This document shows, in pieces, positions 10,450-19,639 of a DNA stretch of 64,000 nucleotides; position 1 is the first letter of the stretch; each line of letters starts with the position of its first letter. Origin of the DNA: Triangularia verruculosa. Taxonomy: Eukaryota > Ascomycota > Sordariomycetes > Sordariales > Podosporaceae. The notes under the pieces are model-generated. The model saw nothing but the letters and a program-made list of their open reading frames with translations. It was not told where the DNA came from and made no database searches. A program made the translations under genes and the position numbers. The stretch is from the NCBI GenBank assembly GCA_033296885.1, contig MU863952.1, positions 1 to 64,000 on the forward strand, in the 5' to 3' direction.

Positions 10450-11883
10450 TTGTAATAAGGTAGTGGAAAGTGGTCAACTCGCTTGTCTGGTCATCTCGCT
10501 TATCACACACGTTAGGCTGGCGGTTCAACTGTCGAGGATAAAAGAATAATGTTGGGAGCTGAGATCGGAATCTGAACCAGATCATGTTGGCAGGGCAGTA
10601 GGGAAGGATACAGTGCGCACACGGCTGTATTGTTGATGGGAGGAGGAGGGAGTGGATGATTCCCACAATGGTGGTGGGAAAAGGGTTGGTTTCCCTCAAG
10701 GATGGTGGTCGGTTTCGTGGGGGAGGACGCCAACCTCCGCGTGGCGGCGCTAATGCAACCTAAGCGCCTACCAGGCACTTAAGCGAATCTCTGTTCTAAA
10801 CGGCGAGTTTTTTTATTCCCTGTCTGCAGCCTTTCTATCAAGGATCTGCAAACTCGTGCAGAGACTTTTCCTACTGCAGCTGCTCGATAGGCGGCTGTGA
10901 AGTTGTTGCATAAGCTCGCCCAGGAGTATTATTAAGGTGGTGCTGCGTGATGATGTTGAAAGTTGATTGTTGATTGTTCTGTGTAGAAGCTTGCAGTGAG
11001 AGCTGTAAGCAGCCACTTATGGACCTGTTAGACAGAAAGGGGTTCTGGTCAACCAAGCTGAATGGAGCTCAGGGGAGCTGAACTGACGTAACCAGTTCAG
11101 CTGGACATGGTACCATTTGCCACCAACGTTGTCACCATGTATAGATATAATGGAGGTTCTCTGGCTTTGAAGGAAGAGGAGGACAAAGAGGACAAGCAAT
11201 ACAATCACACAGTGGCAACCCCCATCATATTCACCTTCACAGAGTGCATCGTACTTTCTGACAGAACCTACCAGTTGTTGATGGTCAGGCATCCCGATGG
11301 TACTTAACCACCACAAGGCTGGCAGAGGGTGGCCATCCTCCACTCCCGCTACCACTACGGTACCACAGGATTGCATAATGCAGACATGCGTGGATGACAA
11401 CTCCTCGGGATAATTCACCGGTCCAATCCAGTTTCCCCTGGCCTCAGCTGCCAGTCCCATTTTGTAGGGAACACCGGTCATTATGATCCAGGCCACCACC
11501 CAGCGGGATGGCCCCCAACATCGCCGGGCCATTTGGGAGGGAGTTTCTTGGCATGGATCATCTCCAATCATATCGTCCGGCCAGCTAGAGGGTGCTGTAT
11601 GCAAGCGCCCACACAGCATCATGGCCCTCAACGTGTGCGTATGTGACTGGCTAGATCCTGTTGCGGCCTGACCCCGACCTGGTCCTTTTCAGCTTGCTTT
11701 CGTCTTTCTATGATAACTGACAAGACCGCGCTCTTCGACTGAGGGTGATAAACAATATGTCGTCGTCATTTCTCCTCTCTCCTTTCTCCCGGTGGCTCAA
11801 CTCCTGCTTCCTTGTCGACGTGAGCAAGCCGCACAACCATTCCACCCGCCCATCTGTTGGCCTCGTGCGCTTTCCTCCGCAAC
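10450..11883. other. Gene-poor interval upstream of the NLR gene
   Basis: No recognisable gene. It includes the second copy of the 47-nt repeat (10847-10894). An uninterrupted minus-strand frame of 204 codons (11017-11631) shows no domain and no coding-like character, so it was not called. The last 200-300 nt, pyrimidine-rich from about 11700, are the likely promoter and leader of the NLR gene. Confidence 0.5.
10847..10894 (+). repeat. Dispersed 47-nt repeat, copy 2
   Basis: Second copy of the repeat at 5531-5577, in the same orientation, with unrelated flanks. Confidence 0.6.
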
Positions 11884-14800
11884 ATGGCATCCCACACCGC
11901 TCTTGATAGCCCCGACTCCTATGCGGTCGCCTGGATCGCTGCTCTTCACATCGAGCGGGCCGCTGCAGAAGCGATGCTCGATGAGGAACATGCCGCTCCA
12001 ACTGGTTTCACTAGGCACCAAACTGACGCGAACGTCTATACTTGGGGTCGCATGGGAGAGCATAACATCGTCATTGCCTCTCTGGCCGCTGGAGTCTATG
12101 GAGCCACCTCGGCTGCGACCACGGCCTCTCACCTGCTTGCCTCTCTGCCATCCATCCGTGTTGGTCTTTTGGTCGGCATAGGCGGCGGCATCGCTCGACC
12201 AAACGAGGGCCGCGATATCCGGCTTGGCGATATCGTCGTGAGCCAGCCCGATGGGACTACGGGCGGCGTCTGCCAGTACGACTTGGTCAAGGCAAAGTCG
12301 GGTGGCAAGCGTGAGCGTAAAGGCTTCCTCGGACGGCCTCCGACGGTCCTCCTCAATGCGCTTGCCAGCATCCAGGCCGATCACGAACGGAAAGACCCCA
12401 AAATTCCTTGCTTCCTTCAAGAGATGTTGAAAGAGAACCCGAAGATGGGCAAGAAATCCAAGCAAAAACCTGGCTATGCTCATCAGGGCCTCGACAACGA
12501 CCGCCTCTTCAAAGCTTCGTGCGACCACGTCCCCGGGCCGGACTGCCGGGGCTGTGATACGGCTGGTGAAGTCCAACGCGATCCTCGAGACACCTCCGAC
12601 CCCGAGATCCACTACGGGACCATCGCATCCGGCAACACCCTTGTCAAAGACGCCGCTGCGCGCGATCGAATTGTCGCTGACGTCGGTGAGGACTGCATCT
12701 GCGTTGAGATGGAAGCGGCCGGCCTGATGAACCACTTTCCCTGTCTTGTGATTCGAGGGATCTGCGACTACGCCGATTCCCACAAGAACGATCGATGGCA
12801 ACGCTACGCCTCGGCCACCGCCGCTGCGTATGCCAAGGAGCTCCTGGCGTACGTGCCGGCCGCGGAGGTCCAGGAGACCAAGAGGGCACTAGAAGTACTT
12901 CAGTTAGGTTAGTTCTTGTTTTGTACCCTAGGGTTAGACTAGTAAATACCTAAGATTAAACATTATTGGAACTTGGAATACGCCCTAACTACGAGTAGTT
13001 CAGCAACAGATCGATAATATGCAACAGACGACAGTTGCAACGAAAGCTGCAACTGATTCCATCAGTTCTGATCTTCGTACCGATAAGATCAAGGGCTGGC
13101 TTTGTCCTCCAGATCCGTCTACAAACGTCAACCACGCGAGGAAGCTCCATCATGAGGGGACAGGCGCATGGCTCCTGGAAAAAAACCCGGTCTTCCAGGA
13201 GTGGCACTCGGGGTCACGTCGACATTTATGGCTGAATGGGCTCGCGGGGTGTGGAAAAACAGTTCTCAGTGCGACTGTGCTGGATCATCTCGCGAAAGGA
13301 GACGACCGTTTTATCCTCAGCTTCTTTTTTGACTTTAGCGACACGACAAAGCAGACCTTGGATGGTATGCTGCGGTCGCTTGCTTTCCAGCTTTACCAAG
13401 GCGGGCGTGGTTCAGCAGGTCTTCTTGACGCCTCATTCCAAGCACACCAGAATGGCCGCGACCAACCTGCTACAAAGACGCTCGAGGACGTTGTGTGCAA
13501 GATGCTTGTAGTCCAGAAAAAAGGCTTTATTGTTCTAGATGCCTTAGACGAGTCGACAACAAGGAGTGAACTTCTCCAGTGGATGAACGACGTAGTGCCC
13601 AGACCAGAGTTGGGCGATGTCCAGCTAATCTGCACCGGTCGTCCTGAACCCGAGTTCATACGCAACATCCCCTTGTTAATAGGTAATGGAAACTGCTTAA
13701 CACTTAATAAGGAGTCTGTCAACGCCGATATCCGATCGTACGTCGCAGCACAGCTTTTACAACGACACGATTTTCGGGAGAAGAACTTGTCCCAAGATCT
13801 CCTCGAGGAGATTAGGAGGAAGGTTGGCGACGGGGCCGACGGGATGTGAGATATTACTGCTTCATTCGATGTACGGATGGTTTGCTGACGCTCTGCGTAG
13901 GTTCAGGTGGGCGTTTTGTCAATTGGACAGCCTGGCTCGATGTCCTCACGAGGCGGCTATTGAGAAAGCTCTCGCATCTTTGCCGCGGAACCTGGAAGAG
14001 ACGTACCGACGCATGATTCAACGCATACCAGCAGAGCTCGAAAAGGACGCGATACGGCTGCTGCAATTTCTAGTACACTCAAAGCGACCTCTCAAGCTGT
14101 CTGAGGTTAATGAAGTAATAGCAACACAGATCGAATGTAAGCCACGAGGGTTTGATGTCAAGCGTCGACTATTTCGCGAGACCGACGTTTTAAACTACTG
14201 TCCTAGCTTAGTGACAGTTGTTCACACCACCGATAAAGAGCTACATCTTGCCCACTTTTCTGTTAAAGAGTACCTTCTTGGAGAGAACCAGTTTAACATT
14301 GCGACTGCCAGCATTTCCATTATAAGGACGTGCTTGACTTATCTTACGGACATCAACAGTAGCTACAAAGAAATAAAGCGGGATTTTCCGCTAGCAAGAT
14401 ACGCGGCGGAAGTGTGGGCAGGCCATGCTGTGTTGGCTCAGGCTTCGGAAGATATAGTTCCAGCGACAGTCAGCTTCCTAGAAAAGGAAGCGACGTTCCA
14501 GCGGTGGGCTCAATTGTATCAGGCTGATAGGCCTTGGGAATACAACCCAGGTCCTCCACGAGGTTCCAGGCTCTACTATGCTTGTTTCATTGGACTCGTA
14601 GCCCCTGCACGAGATCTTATCGGCAAGGGAGCAGACGTCAACGCGCAGGGCGGCTACTACGGCAACGCTCTGCAGGCCGCCTCATCGGAAGGCCATCAAG
14701 AGATTGTCAAGCTACTCTTAGACAAGGGAGCAGACGTCAACGCGCAGGGCGGCGAATACGGCAACGCTCTGCAGGCCGCCTCATCGAAAGGCCATCAAGA

Positions 14801-15486
14801 AATTGTCAAGCTACTCTTAGACAAGGGAGCAGACATCAACGCGCAGGGCGGCTACTACGGCAACGCTCTGCAGGCCGCCTCATGGAGAGGCAATCAAGAG
14901 ATTGTCAAGTTACTCTTAGATAAGGGAGCAGACGTCAANNNNNNNNNNNNNNNNNNNNNNNNNNNNNNNNNNNNNNNNNNNNNNNNNNNNNNNNNNNNNN
15001 NNNNNNNNNNNNNNNNNNNNNNNNNNNNNNNNNCGCAACGCGCAGGGCGGCTCCTACGGCAACGCTCTGCAGGCCGCCTCATCGGAAGGCCATCAAGAGA
15101 TTATCAAGCTACTCTTAGACAAGGGAGCAGACGTCAACGCGCAGGGCGGCTACTACGGCAACGCTCTGCAGGCCGCCTCATGGAGAGGTAATCAAGAGAT
15201 TGTCAAGTTACTCTTAGATAAGGGAGCAGACGTCAACGCGCAGGGCGGCTCCTACGGCAACGCTCTGCAGGCCGCCTCATCGGAAGGCCATCAAGAGATT
15301 ATCAAGCTACTCTTAGACAAGGGAGCAGACATCAACGCACAGGGCGGCGAATACGGCATGAGACCAGTTCAAGGCAATGGGCAAGCGACCGGCGGTAGCA
15401 ACCATGCGCTTCAAGACTACCAAATGCAGCTGATGCTTCTTGAGCAGCAAAATAAGAAGCGACTAATGATGGCTCGGCAGGAATAG
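11884..15486 (+). CDS. NLR-type receptor: PNP_UDP effector, NACHT ATPase, ankyrin repeats
   Basis: A fungal STAND/NLR protein, a class linked to non-self recognition and regulated cell death. Exons by splice logic: 11884-12907, 12999-13845 and 13901-15486. The introns are 91 nt (GTTAGT donor, CTAAC branch, TAG) and 55 nt (GTGAGA, GCTGAC, TAG), and both joins keep the frame. Residues about 10-335 are a purine-nucleoside phosphorylase/MTA-SAH nucleosidase-type domain (VGIGGGIARP, SGNTLVKD, and VEMEAAGLMN with the expected Glu). A NACHT module follows: Walker A GLAGCGKT, Walker B-like FIVLDALDES, then a winged-helix segment (LEETYRRMIQRIP). The end is an ankyrin array of 33-residue units (INAQGGYYGNALQAAS type), at least six outside an assembly gap. 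After the last partial unit the frame enters Som1-derived sequence and stops at TAG 15484-15486. The frame differs by one across the 95-N gap because the gap size is nominal. An upstream ATG at 11857 is possible, but 11884 has a good context (AACATGG). Confidence 0.85.
14640..15360 (+). repeat. 99-bp ankyrin-coding tandem repeat array
   Basis: Three complete 99-bp units precede the gap and three complete units plus a partial one follow it. They differ at only a few codons: the Tyr/Glu/Ser before YGNALQ, SSEGH versus SWRGN or SSKGH, and Val versus Ile in KLLL or ADV. Such near-identity is typical of fungal NLR repeat domains that turn over by unequal exchange. The true copy number is unknown because the array is collapsed at the gap. 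Confidence 0.9.
14939..15033. other. Assembly gap (95 N)
   Basis: Run of N inside the ankyrin repeat array. The nominal size is not a multiple of the 99-bp repeat phase: the codon frame shifts by one from left to right. The real missing length is therefore different and probably equals one or more repeat units. Confidence 0.98.
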
Positions 15487-16703
15487 GATCTGGCAACCAA
15501 CAACATGCCTCGCCCTGACGGAGGCGCAGGCGGAGGCCCAGGACCCAATGCTCAAGGCTTCCAGCAAGGAACTTCCCCTCCAGGCGGCCGAAATGGTGCT
15601 TCTCCCAACCCAGAGCAGATGAAGCGCACCTAGCAGATGAACAACGCTGCCAACATGGGCGGCTCTCCCCTTCCCGATGGGGCAGTACAGTCCCGAAGCT
15701 CCCCGAACGCGATGAACTTTATGGACGGAGCCAATATGGTCCCTAGCAGTGGTCCCCAGTTTATAAATATGTAGCTGAACGGTGCCGGTATGCGTCCTCC
15801 CAACTCCCACCCTAATCAGCCCTTTAACCCCCAGTAGATGGCTCAACATCAGATGATGGCACAACGCCAGGGGCAGGGTATGCAGGGTCAAGGAATGCAA
15901 TGGCAACCAGTCGGCCCTAACGGTTAACTTCCCGGCCAAGGACCTCTTCCTTAAGTCCAAGGAACACCAACACAGACGCAGCGAATAATGGGCCCTTTAT
16001 CGGCGCCCAACGCTGCCGCGAACGCTGTAAACTCTCGCAACGCCATATCGTCACCCCAAGTGAGCACCGCCGGCCCCCCCACCCCACAGGCAGGAAATAA
16101 GCCTGCGCCGAAGAAAAAGGAAACCAAGAATTCCAAGGCCAAGGTAGGCCGCTATTTCCTGGATTCCAGACTTATGCCTCCCTTTGTCTGAAATAATACT
16201 GACAAATTATCAAGACCACACAGAAGAAAACGAACAACAACCTCAACAACACCGCGGCCACGCCTGCCGGTGACGAGAATGCGCAGGAGGCGCTAACACC
16301 AGCGACGCCTATCACCCCGTCGAACCCAGTAAGCTTCGCTAAGAACCAGAACATCAATGCTGGCCTAGTGGTTCCTAACGGTCAGCCTGCTGTTCAGCAG
16401 CCTCCTCCGCAGGCCCCACCAGTTGCTCCCCCTCAACATCAGGATCCCAATCTGTATATGGATGCAGGCGCATTGGTACGTCTTTCAAAGTCCGCACGCC
16501 TTTCAATTTATTGACATATTTAACAGGAATATCCTCTTGGATTTGCCGACCCCACGCAGTCTAACGACGTGCTGAACGATTTCGACTTTTACTCATTCCT
16601 TCACGACGGAAACAACGGCGATGACGGTGTGGGCAACTTCGACTTTGGCGGTATAACATTCGGCATGGACGACGGGACGAACACGATCGGCACGGCGGAC
16701 TAG
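15355..16703 (+). pseudogene. RIP-damaged partial copy of a Flo8/Som1-like transcription factor gene
   Basis: Directly after the ankyrin array the same frame reads NHALQDYQMQLMLLEQQ and NKKRLMMARQE, then a long Gln/Pro/Asn/Met-rich region, a PAPKKKETKNSKAK patch and, after two introns (about 16144-16214 or -16223; 16476-16526), an acidic end with DVLNDFDFYSFLHD. This is the C-terminal half of the fungal Som1/Flo8-type LisH transcription factors; the N-terminal LisH part is absent. Six in-frame stops (15484, 15631, 15772, 15835, 15925, 15952) are all TAG or TAA where Gln (CAG/CAA) fits, the CpA-to-TpA signature of RIP. The splice sites survive, so the copy came from genomic DNA, not mRNA. The last TAG (16701) may be natural or mutated. 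A functional parent gene is expected elsewhere in the genome. Confidence 0.8.
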
Positions 16704-18600
16704 GATCTCGCTATGCTCATCCAAAACACACTATAAGATCCCGGAGTATACTCTCGTCGTTTTTATCAACGGTCTGAGGCGCCACCCAGATCCTTCGAAA
16801 ACACAGCGTTGTCAACCAGCCTTAGTTGTCCCGTTGAAGATCAGGAAACCATTTGGGGCCTCCCTGATCTTTAGCGTGGTATTTTTCTGGTTTAATTTCT
16901 CAGTATTCGCGAAGGTTTTGGAGGTTCAGGTTCCGTAGCTCCTAGTGCACCGTAGATTTCTCCAGAATCAGCGGCCATCTTTTTTTTTCGTTAGTTTCTC
17001 ATTTTGTGTCACATTGAGAAGGAAGGGTTTTGAGCTGGATGCGGGTGCGGGTCGGTGTCCTGGTTGGCTTCCCATGCATAGGTGTCGGTCCTCACTCTGC
17101 TTTTTTTTCCATCTACCTTTCAACTGTTCTATGTTCAAACAAACGCACTTTTTTATTTTTTCTGTTGTGTTTTTGTGTTTGTTATTTTGAAGGATAAGCG
17201 TTGGGAAACGGAGACGGAGAGACGATGGATCGGAGATCCCTTAATGCCACGTACACTTTTTATGTTCTTATTTTTTTATTTTCTTTTTTCTATATCTATT
17301 GTCATAACTTGAGATATCACACCATTCACACACACACACACACACACGTTTTTACACATACCTCTTTCTTTTTACCTTTGTTTTCCCCCTCAATTTAAGT
17401 GTATGCTTATTATTAGTTGTTGATTTATTTTAAAAAGTTGTTTCCATCTCTGGCTGGTTGGAGGTGGAAGGGACGGGGGGAGATGGTATATCGGGTGGAA
17501 GGAAGAAATAAGTTGTAATCATGCAGGTTAAGAAAGGACGAAAAGAAAAAGAGAGAAAAAGAGAGAAAAGAACGGACGGCTATTGTCACAGCAGGGCAGA
17601 CCACTGCGCCAAACCTGCTATGATTGCTATCAAAAGCTACAAGTGATCCAAGCTTGCAGGCTTAGATCAATCCAGTGGTATATATATGGTGACGTGCACG
17701 CCAGCGCCGTCACAGCTATGAATGAATCACTGTTTTTACTACATTGCTTTTTGTGTACAGGCAAGTCTTTGTGTGCCGACTGGAAAAGAAATACACAATA
17801 CGCCTAAGAAGAGACTATGAACACACGCATAATGGAGGATAGGTATGGATAGGTTAGATGGGAGAGAGTTTGGCTAAGGGAGAGAAGAAGGGGGTTAGTT
17901 AGTGGGTGGGGGTTAGGGCGCTTTATATTTACTATTACTTATTATTGTTGTTATTATTATCTTATTATATCCCCCTCATAACTCATCTCTTTATTTTTGT
18001 TATTGTTATCTATATAATACCTATAGTTTCAAACTCTTGCCATCTTTGTTATTAAGTATTATCATTCATTGCCTTAGTTTCTTTTTCCACGAATCGTATG
18101 ATGCTCTTTTCCTCCCCCCCCCCCCCCTTCCCTCCCTATTTTTCTTTTGAAGGGAGAATTACCTACCTATATATATTCGCCTTATTGAGTGAGATAGATA
18201 AGCAAAAGAGACCATGCCTAGTGAGGCAACATGATACCTGAAGTGGAGCTCTATCATTGGCTCCGCTCAGGCTGACCCACACTTTAAGCACCTACTTCTT
18301 TGAAGCCGAGCAGAGATGCTCCAGTGCACAACCACCCACAGAGGCAATATTTCCTTCTATCTAGGAGGGAAATCGCCGTTGGACAAGGAAGACTGGGCTC
18401 CGAACGTCGAGGCCGTTCGGGCAACGATTCGGTTCGCAATGACCACGGGCCGACTCGACACGAACCAACCGCAGGCCGACTAAAATACCTAACCAGCCAA
18501 CCATCACTCTCCACCAACCCTACACCTATCACCTCGTGCCACGGACAGCAGGCACCGCTTCAGCCGCCGAAGATAGGACGTTGAACACTTGAAGAACCGA
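16704..18600. other. Downstream flank of the Som1-like copy, low complexity
   Basis: No gene recognised. The stretch is rich in T-runs and in simple sequence: a CA dinucleotide run near 17330-17347, purine-rich GAAAAAG sequence near 17530-17575, TTATTATTG sequence near 17930-18000, and a run of 14 C at 18114-18127. Part of it is probably the duplicated 3' untranslated region of the parent transcription factor gene. Small open frames here are not supported. Confidence 0.5.
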
Positions 18601-18608
18601 CTTCAAGC
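18601..18608 (+). repeat. Left 8-bp target site duplication of the hAT element
   Basis: CTTCAAGC, identical to 19612-19619 on the other side of the element. Confidence 0.85.
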
Positions 18609-19611
18609 CAGCGTTCCTAACAAATCAAATTCAAATCAAATCAAGTCAAATCGAATCAAATCAAGGACTTTTCAAATCAAATCGGCTAGCGGGCCGATTT
18701 GATTTGATTTGATTGGATTTGAATATTAGTAAGGCGACCCACATACCCCCATATTAGGCATAGCTGGGGTTCAACTACTCGCGTAATTTACCCTTAGCCA
18801 AAAAGTCTGGATTCCCAGCAGCCAAAGTTTTGCATGGTTATCGGCCTATCACCAACATCACTAATATGGCCGAGCTTGACGACCGCATTTCCGACGACGA
18901 ATCGTCGGAAATGAGTCTAACGCTTAGTCGGTCGGCTAGTCAGTCTTCTGACTCGTTTACAAACTCACTACACGCCGGCGGCGAGAAACGATGGATTGAG
19001 AAGCACCTCTCTAAAGAACACGCTCAACGGATCGTTCAAGGCTTCAAGAAGTTCTTTGACAAAGAGTACAACAAGCAGGGCTCTCCAGCCCCCCGACAGT
19101 CTGTTCAGACTCGACCGAACTACCTTATCGACGAAGACTTCTACGATAAGCCTAAGGATCTCCTACTAAAGGATAAGATTACTAAATACTTCTCCATGCC
19201 GTTATTGCCTATAGAGGAGCCCCTAGAATGGTAGCGTCGGCACCAGACTTCGTTACCAAAGCTAGCAAGGATAGCGTTCGATATCCTATCAATACCTACC
19301 ACTTTTTGTGAAATTGAGAGAGTATTCAGCCAATCAAAGTTAACGATATCGACACAGAGGTCTCGATTGATGGACGAGACAATTGAGCTACTCGTTTGTT
19401 TGAAGTATTGGCTGCCAAAACGGGCGTTTTGAAGCAGGGTAGTTACTTAATTGGAAATTGCGATAGCACAGCGCCACTTATATTCTAGCAATTTGAATAG
19501 ATTTGACTGTATTCAAATCAAACTCAAACTCAAATCAAATTTTACCCTATACTATCAAATCAAATCAAATTCGGGTCTGATTTAATTTGATTTGATTTAT
19601 TCGGAACGCTG
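18609..19611 (+). mobile_element. Internally deleted hAT transposon, 1003 bp, with TIRs and 8-bp TSD
   Basis: The ends are exact. CAGCGTTCC at 18609 is mirrored by GGAACGCTG ending at 19611; the inverted repeat extends for about 22 nt with two mismatches into AAATCAAAT. An 8-bp target duplication CTTCAAGC flanks it at 18601-18608 and 19612-19619, as expected for hAT transposition. Both ends carry arrays of CAAAT/AAATC motifs (18620-18720; 19495-19605), like the subterminal transposase-binding repeats of hAT elements. Inside is one short frame that keeps the transposase N-terminus and the C-terminal dimerisation domain. The large catalytic middle is missing, so the copy is non-autonomous. Confidence 0.9.
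18866..19432 (+). pseudogene. hAT transposase remnant (N-terminal piece plus dimerisation domain)
   Basis: The frame starts at ATG 18866 with an acidic, Ser-rich stretch (MAELDDRISDDESSE) and runs to a TAG at 19232. It continues in the same frame to TGA at 19430-19432. After the TAG it reads RHQTSLPKLARIAFDILSIP, then CEIERVFSQ and LMDETIELLVCLKYWL, the signature of the hAT family C-terminal dimerisation domain. The TAG follows Trp in a place where WW is usual, so a TGG-to-TAG RIP change is likely. The RNase H-like catalytic core between the two parts is deleted. Confidence 0.8.
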
Positions 19612-19619
19612 CTTCAAGC
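19612..19619 (+). repeat. Right 8-bp target site duplication of the hAT element
   Basis: CTTCAAGC, identical to 18601-18608. Confidence 0.85.
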
Positions 19620-19639
19620 CAGCCTACTAACAATCCTAC

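Noticed and set aside
11017..11631. 204-codon minus-strand open frame
   Set aside because: No domain, odd composition rich in Trp and Cys, located in repeat-derived intergenic DNA; may be a chance frame.
11797..12801. 334-codon minus-strand open frame
   Set aside because: It is the exact antisense of the PNP_UDP exon, whose plus-strand product is clearly recognisable.
14640..15360. CRISPR-like regular repeats
   Set aside because: The 99-bp periodicity is ankyrin coding sequence without unique spacers, in a eukaryotic gene.
16945..17400. Short T-rich open frames after the Som1-like copy
   Set aside because: Phe-rich translations of low-complexity 3' flank.
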